This document shows, in pieces, positions 8,191-17,128 of a stretch of DNA of 64,000 bases. The notes under the pieces are model-generated. The model worked only from the letters and a program-made list of their open reading frames with translations, was not told the origin of the DNA and did not search any database. The position numbers and the translations under genes were made by a program. Source of the DNA: an uncultured Oscillospiraceae bacterium. Lineage in GTDB: Bacteria > Bacillota > Clostridia > Oscillospirales > Oscillospiraceae. The number at the start of each line of letters is the position of its first letter. Positions within the stretch are counted from its first letter, which is position 1. The stretch is taken from NCBI GenBank assembly GCA_947629795.1, contig CANRFC010000012.1, positions 1 to 64,000 of the forward strand. The letters are read 5' to 3'.

Positions 8191-9501
8191 GTGTGGATCA
8201 AGCGCACGACGGTCAGCCGCGGGGGAAGGCAGTACGCCTATCTGCAGCTGATGAAGTCCTTCTATCAGGACGGCCGCTCCCGGCAGGTGGTGGTTGCCCC
8301 TCTGGGGAGGGCGGACCGGATCGACCGGGCGCTGGCCCAGGAGCTGGCGGAGTCCATCACCGACAAGCCCTACATCTTCCTCCCGGCTCCCATGATGGAG
8401 CTGCTTCCCTGCAAGTTCTACGGAGAGACCTTTTTGCTCAGTAAGGGGATCGAGATCACCAGCCTGCGGCGGTTTCTGGAGGACCTGGCCAACTTCAAGG
8501 GCCTCTCCCGGGGGAGCGTGGACGCCCTGTTCCTCCTGGTGGCCTACTACTCCTTCCAGAAGCACAGGTCCACCATGAAGGATTTCCTGAAGGAGTATTA
8601 TATCCGGAATGAGAATGAAGTCTCCTACCGCTCCTTCGTGGATGCCTTGTTTCTCCTGCGGGATACTCCGCTGGTCCACCCCGGGATCCTGACCAACTAC
8701 GACCACCTGAAGAATTCCAGCCATCTGAAATGCTACTATCTCTTTGACTGCCGGGCCGATCCCCTCATCGCGGCCGAGGGCAGGCTCCGCCTTTCCATCA
8801 TGACCGACGGGACCGGCGGGCTCCTCTATTGCAAGAGTTACAGCAGGGAGGACCCGCCCACCCTGTATCCCGGCAAGGACACCATGTTCATCTCCAGCCA
8901 CTTCCCGCCGGGGCCGCTGCCCTTCGACTGGAAGGCCTGCCCCTGTCTCTGCCGCATCGAGCAGCGGCAGCTCAGCCGGCTGGTGGGCCGGAGGACGGTG
9001 GAGCAGTTCCTGGACCTCCCCTGTGAGCACCGCTACGGGGACCTGTTCTACTCCTTTTCCGACGTGGGGGATCACCGCCTGATCTGCCTCAGCCCGGGCT
9101 CCGGCCCGGTCAGGCAGCAGCCCCATGACCTTCTGATCACCAACCTCCGGGAGGATATCCCGGAGCTGCTGCGGCACTATTCCTATATGGACGGCGTGAG
9201 AGACTGCTTTTACGAGATCTTTCTGCCCCGGGATCTCTCGGCCCTCAGCGGCGAGCTGCCCGGGAGGGAGCTGCAGAATGTGCTGATCAACATCCAGTTT
9301 TTGCGGCTTTTCATTGAGGACCAGCTCAGCGTGCGGCTCAGTCCGCTCCATCTGTCTGCCGCCGACGCCTACGCCCTGTTCCGCAATAACCGGATCGCAT
9401 CGCTGGAGTACGGGAATCACCACCAGCTCATCCACACCGAATACTCCCCCATCCAGACCCAGATCCTTCAGATGCTGGCCTTCAACCGACCCTCGCCCTG
9501 A
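8191..9501 (+). CDS. Domesticated IS1634/IS4-type transposase-like protein
   Basis: A 436-residue protein starting at GTG 8191 behind GAGAGGGGGG. Its N-terminus (MWIKRTTVSRGGRQYAYLQL, then DGRSRQVVVAPLGRADRI) matches the opening of IS1634-family transposases, and the C-terminal LITNLREDIPELLRHYSY and the last 60 residues follow the same plan. The catalytic pieces are worn away: the YDVTT-like site reads YYLFDCRADPL, no ADRG-like second Asp segment is seen, and the Glu of the final IE-xx-FR motif is absent. It has its own promoter and terminator and no terminal inverted repeats were found. It is likely an exapted protein; its function is unknown. Confidence 0.7.
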   Translation: MWIKRTTVSRGGRQYAYLQLMKSFYQDGRSRQVVVAPLGRADRIDRALAQELAESITDKPYIFLPAPMMELLPCKFYGETFLLSKGIEITSLRRFLEDLANFKGLSRGSVDALFLLVAYYSFQKHRSTMKDFLKEYYIRNENEVSYRSFVDALFLLRDTPLVHPGILTNYDHLKNSSHLKCYYLFDCRADPLIAAEGRLRLSIMTDGTGGLLYCKSYSREDPPTLYPGKDTMFISSHFPPGPLPFDWKACPCLCRIEQRQLSRLVGRRTVEQFLDLPCEHRYGDLFYSFSDVGDHRLICLSPGSGPVRQQPHDLLITNLREDIPELLRHYSYMDGVRDCFYEIFLPRDLSALSGELPGRELQNVLINIQFLRLFIEDQLSVRLSPLHLSAADAYALFRNNRIASLEYGNHHQLIHTEYSPIQTQILQMLAFNRPSP

Positions 9502-9517
9502 CGGCGGCGCATCAAAA

Positions 9518-9570
9518 AAGCTCCCCCCGGAGCGGACAGGAAGGGAAACTGTCCGCTCCGGGGGGAGCTT
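9518..9570. terminator. Strong bidirectional terminator
   Basis: Perfect 21-bp stem (9518-9538 with 9550-9570, loop 11 bases), A-run 9514-9519 on the left and T-run 9575-9580 on the right. It serves both the transposase-like gene and asnS. Confidence 0.93.
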
Positions 9571-9589
9571 GCTGTTTTTTGAAGGCGAC

Positions 9590-10984
<1,395 letters not shown>

Positions 10985-11036
10985 AGCGTTTTCCCTCTCT
11001 ATCTCCCGCCGGGGCGGGGAAATTTCAGATAGGGAT

Positions 11037-11065
11037 ATTATAAGGGGTTTGGAGGGATTTTACAA
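11037..11065 (-). promoter_or_regulatory. Promoter of asnS
   Basis: Leftward TTGTAA (11060-11065), 17-base spacer, consensus TATAAT (11037-11042), about 50 bases upstream of the asnS start. Confidence 0.75.
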
Positions 11066-11091
11066 GCCCTTTCTATGGATATTCGGCCAAA

Positions 11092-11904
11092 TCAGAGCCC
11101 CAGAGCCCGCAGCTCGGAGACCAGGGAGACATAGAGCTGGGGCGGGTCCAGGGGGCCGTCCCCGCCCCGCAGAGGGCGGCGGCGGAAGTCGATCTGGTCC
11201 AGGTGGGACAGCCCCCGGCCGCCCGTGCCCCGCCAGACGCCGCGGAAGCCGGTCCAGCGGGCGGACCGGGCGGTCACCAGGCCGTCGTTCTCCCCCTCCA
11301 CCCGGCCGATGATGAGGTTCTGCCACCACAGGAAGACGTCGCTGCGGAAGCCGGACATGGCCCCGGCGCAGCTTTGGTAGAGGACGCCGGGGACGTCGGG
11401 GTTTTGGCGGTTGAATTCCTCTGCCCAGGCCGTGGTGAACTGGGAGCAGACCGAGGAGAAGTCGGGATCTTTGTCCCCCATGAGGCGGTAAAAACCGTTG
11501 ACGAAGACCCCCAGGAGCCGGAAGACCCATCGGGGCAGGCGCTGGAGGGCGTCCATGGTCCTGGAGCCGTGGTGGGGGGTGGCCACGGTGGTCAGGGAGG
11601 CCAGCCGGTCTCCGTACCCCAGGGAGGAGGCCAGATACCGGGCGTCCAGCCCACCCTTGGAGTGGGCGATGAGGTGGAGCTTTTCCGCCCCGGTCCGGGC
11701 CAGGACCTCATTCACCCGCCGGGCCAGGTGGGCGGCGTTTTCCTCCACGGTGCCCCAGCCGTCCTGTCCGCCGAAAAAGACCGCCGCCCCATGGCGGCGG
11801 AGAAGGTCTGGGATGCGGCCCCAGTAGCCCGGCCGCTTCCAGTCCCGGTGACCGGTGCCGTGGATGAGGAGGATGGGGTAGCGGGTGGCGCAGTCGGTGT
11901 CCAT
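11092..11904 (-). CDS. Alpha/beta-hydrolase lipase
   Basis: A 270-residue esterase or triacylglycerol lipase. The oxyanion segment ILLIHGTGHRDW starts at residue 11, and the nucleophile elbow is AHSKGG with Ser82, resembling bacterial family I lipases that work with GHSxGG. The conserved VATPHHGSR follows, as in true lipases. A clear Asp and His for the triad lie toward the C-terminus (SHLDQIDFRRR). There is no signal peptide, so it probably acts inside the cell. It is last in a four-gene operon headed by a LytTR regulator, 13 bases after the preceding membrane protein, which suggests a link to membrane or envelope maintenance. Confidence 0.85.
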   Translation of the reverse strand: MDTDCATRYPILLIHGTGHRDWKRPGYWGRIPDLLRRHGAAVFFGGQDGWGTVEENAAHLARRVNEVLARTGAEKLHLIAHSKGGLDARYLASSLGYGDRLASLTTVATPHHGSRTMDALQRLPRWVFRLLGVFVNGFYRLMGDKDPDFSSVCSQFTTAWAEEFNRQNPDVPGVLYQSCAGAMSGFRSDVFLWWQNLIIGRVEGENDGLVTARSARWTGFRGVWRGTGGRGLSHLDQIDFRRRPLRGGDGPLDPPQLYVSLVSELRALGL

Positions 11905-11917
11905 AGGTCGGCTCCTT

Positions 11918-12442
11918 TCAGTAGGTGGGGAGGAAAAACAGCCAGGGGGCGGTGACGATGGCCATGGTCAGGGCGATCTGATGCTTTTCCCGGCCGGAGA
12001 GGAGGGCGCAGCTCCTCATGGCCCGCTTGTCAAAGAAATAGATGCACACGCCGGCGATGGCCACGCCGGCCAGGGTCCAGAAAAAGGTCAGGGGATGGGT
12101 CCAGGGGCGGAGCATGTGGATGCCGAACATGGTGCTCTCCCACCACTCCACGAAGGGAGAGCTCCCCACCAGGCCGAAGTTGGCGATCCAAGAGGGGAGG
12201 AAGGCCAGGACCATCCACAGGATGCCTATGGCATCGGCGGCGAAGCCCAGGAGCCAAAACTTCCACCAGAGCTGCCCCAGGACGGCCTTCTTTTGGGCGT
12301 TCTTCAGGGCACACAGGGCGCAGAAGAGGACCAGGCAGTCGATCGCCAGGTTGCCGGGTAGGATGATGAGCCACGTCTGGGGGAACAGGACCAGCAGCCA
12401 GATGGGCAGCAGGACGTTGTAAAGGCGGATCTCCTTTTTCAT
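11918..12442 (-). CDS. Small multi-pass membrane protein
   Basis: A 174-residue protein with about five hydrophobic segments (near 10-30, 34-52, 65-88, 112-138 and 152-172). ATG 12442 overlaps the stop of the upstream membrane protein (ATGA), so the two are translationally coupled. It belongs to the LytTR-lipase operon. I do not recognise a family; it might be a second component of the LytTR-associated membrane complex. Confidence 0.7.
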   Translation of the reverse strand: MKKEIRLYNVLLPIWLLVLFPQTWLIILPGNLAIDCLVLFCALCALKNAQKKAVLGQLWWKFWLLGFAADAIGILWMVLAFLPSWIANFGLVGSSPFVEWWESTMFGIHMLRPWTHPLTFFWTLAGVAIAGVCIYFFDKRAMRSCALLSGREKHQIALTMAIVTAPWLFFLPTY

Positions 12443-13278
12443 GATGCGCTCCTTTCCCGCCGGATCAGGGCCCCCAGGGCATTCCCCGCCAGGGGGAAGA
12501 GGAGGGCGATCCAGACCAGGCTCCCGTTGTCCATGTGGGAGAAGAGCCTGGCCGGGAGGTCGAAGAGCAGAACAAAAACGGCGCACGCCAAGGGATACAG
12601 GGGGCAGAAGCCCTGCCGCCGGCCCAGAGAGAAGGCCGAGCAGAACCCGCCGATGGGGAGCAGCAGCCAGGGGTAGAGGATCCCGGAGAGGACGGGCACG
12701 TCGGGGGCGTCGCACAGCCGCAATACCAGGGGGAGGACCAGGCACAGCAGGGCGGCGAAGGCCGCGTGGGGGAGGGTCTCCCGCCACTTCAAGGGCGAGG
12801 GCCCGGCGGTGAGGCCCAGCTTGGAGCGGAGCTGGTCGGCCTCGGCCATCCAGCCCACCCACCGGCCCAGCCAGACCAGCAGGTAGATGAGGGCAAAGGG
12901 GAGCAGGAAGGTGAGGGCCAGGCCGGGAAGGGGCTCATGGGGGAAGTTCAGCACCACCCAGACCCACAGGGTGAGGGCCATGACCCCGAAATGGGCCAGG
13001 GAGCGGGCCAGAAGGGCCTTGCCCTCTCCGGCAAAGGGGAGGGTGGCCACCCCGATCTCCGCCCCGAACAGGGCGAACAGGGCGAAGGAGAGCAGCACCC
13101 CCAGCCACTCCAGCTCATAGGGGAAGCCGCAGGTGGGGAACAGAAAATCGGTGAACCGGCTGGAGCCGAAGAGGCTGAAGCAGCCCAGACAGTACCCCAC
13201 CAGGACATGGGCGGCCACGCCCAGGGCGGCCCCCAGAAGGATGGGGAAAAGGGCCTGCCTTTTCTCGACAAAAAGCAT
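12439..13278 (-). CDS. LytTR-associated polytopic membrane protein
   Basis: A 279-residue protein with about eight helices, starting at ATG 13278 behind AAAGGAGGTC. It directly follows a small LytTR regulator (23-base gap). In many Firmicutes a LytTR protein of this size is followed by a DUF3021 membrane protein that restrains it; this one is about twice that length and looks like two similar four-helix halves (both begin with a hydrophobic helix pair and each has a YPW or FPY motif). A role as inhibitor or sensor for the regulator is inference from gene order. Confidence 0.7.
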   Translation of the reverse strand: MLFVEKRQALFPILLGAALGVAAHVLVGYCLGCFSLFGSSRFTDFLFPTCGFPYELEWLGVLLSFALFALFGAEIGVATLPFAGEGKALLARSLAHFGVMALTLWVWVVLNFPHEPLPGLALTFLLPFALIYLLVWLGRWVGWMAEADQLRSKLGLTAGPSPLKWRETLPHAAFAALLCLVLPLVLRLCDAPDVPVLSGILYPWLLLPIGGFCSAFSLGRRQGFCPLYPLACAVFVLLFDLPARLFSHMDNGSLVWIALLFPLAGNALGALIRRERSAS

Positions 13279-13301
13279 GGGAGGGACCTCCTTTCCGGGG
13301 C

Positions 13302-13736
13302 TTACAGCCCCAGGGCCTTTTTGATGTTCTTCACGTTCCGGCGGGAGACCCAGCACACATGGCCCCCCCGGAGGGTGAGCCTGATGGTGCCCGAGAAGGC
13401 CAGGTCCAGGGCGGTCACCGCCTTCAGGTTCACCAGCTCGGAGTTGGAGGTCCGGGCGAAGGGCCGGGAGGCAAGGCGCTCCTCCAGTTCGTAGAGCCGG
13501 AGCTTCACCAGGAACTCCCCCTCGGGGGTGAGGGCGTAGACCTCCTTGTCCTGGGCGTAGAAGCACAGCACCCGGTCGGGCTCCAGGGGGACGGCCCGGT
13601 CCCCTTGCCAGCCGGGGATGGGGGAGAGAGGGGAGAGCAAGGCCAGGAGGGCGCGGACCTCGTCGTTCTCCTCCGGGGCGGTGACGGTGACCGTCACCCC
13701 CTGGGCCGACGGGTCCAGGTCCAGCTTCCATTCCAC
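13302..13736 (-). CDS. LytTR family DNA-binding regulator
   Basis: A 144-residue regulator starting at GTG 13736, behind AGGGGGGAG. The C-terminal LytTR domain (about 45-144) has the typical order VLCFYAQDKEVYALTPEGEF, LYELEERLASRPFARTSNSELVNLKAV and a final RRNVKNIKKALGL. There is no receiver domain, so it belongs to the stand-alone LytTR group that is controlled by an adjacent membrane protein. It heads the operon with two membrane proteins and a lipase and probably regulates it. Confidence 0.88.
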   Translation of the reverse strand: MEWKLDLDPSAQGVTVTVTAPEENDEVRALLALLSPLSPIPGWQGDRAVPLEPDRVLCFYAQDKEVYALTPEGEFLVKLRLYELEERLASRPFARTSNSELVNLKAVTALDLAFSGTIRLTLRGGHVCWVSRRNVKNIKKALGL

Positions 13737-13760
13737 GCGCGCTCCCCCCTTTCTGAGCTT

Positions 13761-13789
13761 AGTATAGAGAAAAAGTCCCCGGCTGTCCA
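13761..13789 (-). promoter_or_regulatory. Promoter of the LytTR operon
   Basis: Leftward TGGACA (13784-13789), 17-base spacer, TATACT (13761-13766), 25 bases upstream of the GTG start. The -35 box lies at the base of the preceding terminator hairpin. Confidence 0.65.
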
Positions 13790-13809
13790 TAGATTTGAGA
13801 CAGTCGGGG
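13777..13809 (-). terminator. Terminator of the HxlR gene
   Basis: Arms 13777-13787 and 13799-13809 (one G-T pair) followed leftward by ACTTTTTC. It ends the HxlR transcript and overlaps the -35 of the next operon. Confidence 0.7.
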
Positions 13810-13847
13810 GCATTTTCGGGATAAATGGCTTCTATGGCCTTCGGGGA

Positions 13848-14180
13848 TCAGAGCCGGTTCTGCTCGCCCCACTCGCACATCCGGTCCAGGATGGGAATGA
13901 GGGACTTTCCCCGCTCGGTCAGGCTGTACTCCACCTTGGGCGGGATCTGGGGATACTCCTCCCGGTGGACCAGCCCGTCCGCCTCCAGCTCCTTCAGGGT
14001 GGCGCTCAGGGTCTTGAAGGAGATGGTCCCGATGTACTTTTTCAGCTCATTGAAGCGGACGACCTCGTATCCCATCAGGGCATAGAGGATGAACATTTTA
14101 TATTTCCCCTGGATCAGCGACATGGTATAGCTGAAGCCGGTCTCCTCCAGGTTTCCGTCCCGGATGCACGTCAGGCCCAT
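13848..14180 (-). CDS. HxlR family transcriptional regulator
   Basis: A 110-residue winged-helix regulator. The core MSLIQGKYKMFILYALMGYEVVRFNELKKYIGTISFKTLSATLKELEADGLVHREEYPQIPPKVEYSLTERG is the canonical HxlR layout. ATG 14180 follows AAAGGAGAG. Many relatives sense reactive electrophiles or redox stress through a cysteine near the N-terminus; here a Cys lies at position 5 (MGLTC). It is divergent from two flavin reductase genes and a near-palindrome sits between them, so it most likely represses them. It is transcribed alone. Confidence 0.92.
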   Translation of the reverse strand: MGLTCIRDGNLEETGFSYTMSLIQGKYKMFILYALMGYEVVRFNELKKYIGTISFKTLSATLKELEADGLVHREEYPQIPPKVEYSLTERGKSLIPILDRMCEWGEQNRL

Positions 14181-14199
14181 TCTACACTCTCCTTTTGGT

Positions 14200-14226
14200 A
14201 AGTACCGCACTTGAATGTGCGTACTT
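14200..14226. promoter_or_regulatory. Candidate HxlR operator
   Basis: Near-perfect inverted repeat: AAGTACCGCAC (14200-14210), spacer TTGAAT, GTGCGTACTT (14217-14226), with one bulged base. It overlaps the -35 region of the flavin reductase promoter and lies 20 bases before the HxlR start. Confidence 0.65.
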
Positions 14227-14252
14227 GTTTTTTCTCTCATTCTTGCTATGAT
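14225..14252 (+). promoter_or_regulatory. Promoter of the flavin reductase genes
   Basis: TTGTTT (14225-14230), 16-base spacer, extended -10 TGC-TATGAT (14247-14252). The gene starts at 14307. Confidence 0.5.
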
Positions 14253-14306
14253 TATACTATCAACAGCGGGAAAAGTCAATTCCGCAGAATTTGGAGGAAT
14301 ATTATT

Positions 14307-14852
14307 ATGAGCAAGAAAATCGTAGTGATCACCGGAAGCCCCCGGAAAAACGGCAACAGCTTCGCCATGACCGACGCCTTTATCCAGGCGGCGGAGGCCA
14401 AGGGCCACACCGTCACCCGCTTTGACGCCGCCATGAAGAAGGTGGGCGGCTGCCATGCCTGCGAGACCTGCTTCAAGACGGGGAAGGCCTGCTCCTTTGA
14501 CGACGACTTCAATACCATCGCTCCGGCCATTCTGGAGGCCGACGCGGTGGTCTTCACCACGCCGGTCTACTGGTACTCCATCCCGGCGCAGATCAAGGGG
14601 GTCATTGACAGGCTGTTCTCCTTCGTGGTGGGCGGCAAGGACATCGCCGGCAAGGAGTGCGCCCTCATCACCTGCTGCGAGGAGAACGACATGTCCGTGA
14701 TGGACGGGGTGCGCATCCCCATCGAGCGCTCTGCCGCCCTGATCAAGTGGAACATGGTGGGCGAGGTGCTGGTCCCCGGCGTCCTGAACGAGGGCGACAT
14801 CGAAAAGACCGACGGCTGCAAGCAGGCTGCCGCCCTGGCGGAGAAGATCTGA
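14307..14852 (+). CDS. NADPH-dependent FMN reductase / iron-sulfur flavoprotein-like
   Basis: A 181-residue flavodoxin-fold oxidoreductase. The FMN phosphate loop is GSPRKNGNS (10-18), and TTPVYWYSIPAQIKGVIDR is the isoalloxazine-side loop. Cysteines at 49, 52, 55 and 62 (GGCHACETC and KACSF) give the compact CxxCxxC pattern of iron-sulfur flavoproteins, so a 4Fe-4S cluster is likely. Such proteins reduce quinones, oxygen species or electrophiles in anaerobes. TGGAGGAAT precedes the ATG. Position behind an HxlR operator suggests induction by redox or electrophile stress. Confidence 0.85.
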   Translation: MSKKIVVITGSPRKNGNSFAMTDAFIQAAEAKGHTVTRFDAAMKKVGGCHACETCFKTGKACSFDDDFNTIAPAILEADAVVFTTPVYWYSIPAQIKGVIDRLFSFVVGGKDIAGKECALITCCEENDMSVMDGVRIPIERSAALIKWNMVGEVLVPGVLNEGDIEKTDGCKQAAALAEKI

Positions 14853-14898
14853 GAGGGCCTACGCCCTGGAAAGTTCCATTCAGTAGACGGAGGTGGAG

Positions 14899-15525
14899 AT
14901 GGTGAGCAAGGTCTTATTGATCAACGGCAGTCCCCACGAGTTCGGCTGTACATACACGGCCCTGAAGGAGATCGGGGACACCCTGGGAAAAAACGGAGTG
15001 GAGTCCCAGCTCCTGTATCTGGGAAAAGCGCCGGTGGCGGGATGCATTGCCTGCGGCAAGTGCGGCGAGACCGGCCGGTGCGTATTTGATGACAAGGTCA
15101 ATGAAGTGCTGGAAAAGCTGGACGAGTACGGCGGGATCGTGGTGGGTTCCCCGGTATATTATGCCGGCCCCACCGGACAGCTCTGCGCCTTCCTGGACCG
15201 GCTCTTCTACTGCAGCGAGGACCGGATGGCGGGAAAGCTGGCCGCCTCCGTGGTGTCCTGCCGCCGGGGCGGCGCCAGCGCCGCCTTCGACCGGCTGAAC
15301 AAGTACTTCGGCATCAGCAACATGCACATCGTGGGGTCCCAGTATTGGAACCAGGTGCATGGCTTTACCCCCGACGATGTCCGCCGGGACCGGGAGGGCC
15401 TGCAGACCATGCGGACCCTGGCCCAGAACATGGCGTGGCTGCTGAAGAGCATCGAGACCGGGCGGGAGAAGGGCGTCCCCCTTCCCCAGTATGAAGAGAG
15501 ATTGAGAACCCATTTCATCATGTGA
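14899..15525 (+). CDS. NADPH-dependent FMN reductase / iron-sulfur flavoprotein-like
   Basis: A 208-residue flavodoxin-fold protein of the same family as the gene before it, 46 bases downstream. The FMN loop is NGSPHEFGCTYTAL, the cysteine cluster GCIACGKCGETGRC, and the second FMN loop GSPVYYAGPTGQLCAFLDR. GGAGGTG at 14889 lies 5 bases before ATG 14899 and 8 before GTG 14902, so the start is one of those two. Probable role: reduction of small oxidised or electrophilic compounds together with its neighbour. Most members share the C-terminal helix rich in Met and Arg (TMRTLAQNMAWLLKSI) seen here. Confidence 0.85.
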   Translation: MVSKVLLINGSPHEFGCTYTALKEIGDTLGKNGVESQLLYLGKAPVAGCIACGKCGETGRCVFDDKVNEVLEKLDEYGGIVVGSPVYYAGPTGQLCAFLDRLFYCSEDRMAGKLAASVVSCRRGGASAAFDRLNKYFGISNMHIVGSQYWNQVHGFTPDDVRRDREGLQTMRTLAQNMAWLLKSIETGREKGVPLPQYEERLRTHFIM

Positions 15526-15553
15526 TCCGTTTGCATGCCCCAAACCAAAAAAT

Positions 15554-15588
15554 GAGCAAGAGGCGGCGCGCCTCTTGCTCGTTTTTTT
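15554..15588 (+). terminator. Rho-independent terminator
   Basis: Perfect 12-bp stem (15554-15565 with 15569-15580, loop GCG) and a seven-T run at 15582-15588. The A-run on its left may let it work leftward as well for sdpI. Confidence 0.9.
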
Positions 15589-15602
15589 GACCTCGCATGG
15601 CG

Positions 15603-16250
15603 TCAGGACGCGGCCTTTTCCCGGTACCACTTCCAGCTCATGAAGGTGGTCAGGACCAATCCCCCCAGGAGGAGGACAAAAAAGACCGTGAAGAAGACTT
15701 TTTCCGGGGTCAGAAGGGCCAGGATGAGGGTGATGAGCCCGGTGAGGAAGAACATCCAGCCGCCCATGCGCTGGGTCTTGTTCCACACATCCGGGTCAGA
15801 GAGGGCCCAGGGGGTGCGGAAGCCAATGAACCAGCTGGGTTTGAGCTTTCCCATCAGGCTGCCCAGGACAATGAGCAGCGCCGAGACCAGAGCGCAGACC
15901 ACCCGGCCCACCTGGACGGCGCCGGGGCGGAGGGACTCGGTGAGGGTGATGGCCATCAGGACCAGGAACACCAGGGAGAAGACCGGGCCCAGGAAATCGT
16001 AAAGGCCCTGGAACTTCTCATAGTTTTTCCGCTTGGGGTCCAGCCGGGGCATGAATTGGAACAGCAGGGCGAAGACCACAGGGATGACTGCCAGGAGCCA
16101 GAGCCACATCCGGCCGCTGTATGACACCGAGCCGTCCAGGTTCCAGCGGATGGGGACCTGCTGGGGCAGACGCCCCCAGCACAGGGCCACCAGCACCGCC
16201 GGCAGCAGGGCCAGGGCCCACATCAGGCCGATGAGCTTCTTATTCTTCAT
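15603..16250 (-). CDS. sdpI: SdpI family membrane protein
   Basis: A 215-residue, six-helix membrane protein. The N-terminal half carries the DUF1648-type signature LPQQVPIRWNLDGSVSYSGR, and the C-terminal half the SdpI segment KLKPSWFIGFRTPWALSDPDVWNKTQRMGGWMF. B. subtilis SdpI protects against the toxin SdpC and sequesters the SdpR repressor at the membrane. The gene overlaps the ArsR-type regulator by 11 bases, the same order as sdpR-sdpI. No sdpC-like toxin is visible here, so it may serve in general envelope immunity. Confidence 0.88.
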   Translation of the reverse strand: MKNKKLIGLMWALALLPAVLVALCWGRLPQQVPIRWNLDGSVSYSGRMWLWLLAVIPVVFALLFQFMPRLDPKRKNYEKFQGLYDFLGPVFSLVFLVLMAITLTESLRPGAVQVGRVVCALVSALLIVLGSLMGKLKPSWFIGFRTPWALSDPDVWNKTQRMGGWMFFLTGLITLILALLTPEKVFFTVFFVLLLGGLVLTTFMSWKWYREKAAS

Positions 16251-16518
16251 GGTCGCGCTCTCCTTTCAGGGCGGCGATCCAGCCGGTGATCTCGTCCAGC
16301 ACCGACAGGTTCAGCTCGTAGTAGATGTACTTGCCCCGCCGCTCGTCGCTGACCAACCCGGCCTCCTTCAGCACGGACAGGTGGTGGGACACCGTGGCCC
16401 CCGTCATGTCGAACTGGGCGCCGATGTCCCCGGCGGTCTTGGCGCCGTCCTTCAGCAGGTCCAGGATGGCGCGCCGGGTGGGGTCGGACAGGGCTTTGAA
16501 GGTCGCTTGAAAACTCAT
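16240..16518 (-). CDS. sdpR: ArsR/SdpR family autorepressor
   Basis: A 92-residue winged-helix repressor: FKALSDPTRRAILDLLKDGAKTAGDIGAQFDMTGATVSHHLSVLKEAGLVSDERRGKYIYYEL. It lacks metal-binding cysteines and matches the SdpR group. ATG 16518 follows a GAGGTG site. It overlaps sdpI at its 3' end. By analogy it represses its own operon until SdpI holds it at the membrane; a short palindrome between promoter and gene supports autorepression. Confidence 0.9.
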   Translation of the reverse strand: MSFQATFKALSDPTRRAILDLLKDGAKTAGDIGAQFDMTGATVSHHLSVLKEAGLVSDERRGKYIYYELNLSVLDEITGWIAALKGERDHEE

Positions 16519-16529
16519 TTTGGCACCTC

Positions 16530-16576
16530 ACTTCGAAGTTCGTCTAAATGATAGCATGCCCCGGGAGGAAAGTCAA
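16530..16576 (-). promoter_or_regulatory. sdpRI promoter and candidate operator
   Basis: Leftward TTGACT (16571-16576), 17-base spacer, extended -10 TGC-TATCAT (16548-16553). A 10-bp perfect palindrome ACTTCGAAGT (16530-16539) lies just downstream, and GTCTAAAT occurs at 16542-16549 and again at 16594-16601. Confidence 0.65.
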
Positions 16577-16765
16577 GAGATATTTTGATGATTGTCTAAA
16601 TATTCCTCCTGTCCCAAAAGGAGGACTGGGGGAAGGGATTTTTTGCCTTAGTTGTATTGCGTTTCGGGACAAAGGGTGGTAGGATAAATGCCAGAAATAG
16701 AACAAACGTTTTATTCAGAGTGAGAAGGAGGTGCGCAGCCGCGAACAGAGTCCCACGGACTATGG

Positions 16766-16856
16766 TCGTGCCATCGGCACGATCTCTTCACGCCCTTTCG
16801 GATCCGCCCTCTGACCAAAAAAATATTTCGGTCTCACCCTTCGGGTGAAACCGAAA
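16766..16856. repeat. Copy 1 of a 91-bp repeat with terminator hairpin
   Basis: Matches 16946-17036 with three mismatches over 91 bp, offset exactly 180 bp. It contains hairpin TCGTGCC/GGCACGA and a terminator-like stem (16826-16839 with 16843-16856). The stretch 16577-17040 has no credible gene; it holds only these repeats and GC-rich spacer. Confidence 0.85.
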
Positions 16857-16945
16857 GGGGAGGCGGGTGGGATCGGGAAAAGACCATCCCGCGCCAGGGT
16901 CACAGGGTCAGCCTTGCGAAGTGGGTGGAGATCCACGGGCTAAAA

Positions 16946-17036
16946 TCGTGCCACCGGCACGATCTCTTCACGCCCTTTCGGATCCACCCTCTGACCAAAA
17001 AAATATTTCGGTCTCACCCTTTGGGTGAAACCGAAA
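16946..17036. repeat. Copy 2 of the 91-bp repeat
   Basis: Second copy, directly downstream (leftward) of the tRNA genes. Here the terminator stem is longer than in copy 1 and is the functional tRNA terminator. Confidence 0.85.
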
Positions 17037-17040
17037 TATT
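17002..17040 (-). terminator. Terminator of the tRNA operon
   Basis: Stem of about 18 bp (17002-17019 with 17023-17040, loop TTT, one mismatch) followed leftward by a U-run of about seven (A-run 16997-17003). It abuts the CCA end of tRNA-Tyr. Confidence 0.85.
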
Positions 17041-17125
17041 TGGTGGAGGAGGGTGGATTCGAACCACCGAAGGCATAGCCAGCAGATTTACAGTCTGTCC
17101 CATTTGGCCACTCTGGAACTCCTCC
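17041..17125 (-). tRNA. tRNA-Tyr (GTA)
   Basis: 85 bases including an encoded CCA (17041-17043). The acceptor GGAGGAG (17119-17125) pairs with 17045-17051. The anticodon arm CAGACTGTAAATCTG gives GTA, and a long variable arm is present as expected for tRNA-Tyr. Confidence 0.95.
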
Positions 17126-17128
17126 ATG

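Noticed and set aside
8191-9501. Active insertion sequence
   Set aside because: No terminal inverted repeats or target duplication were found and catalytic residues are absent; a domesticated gene fits better.
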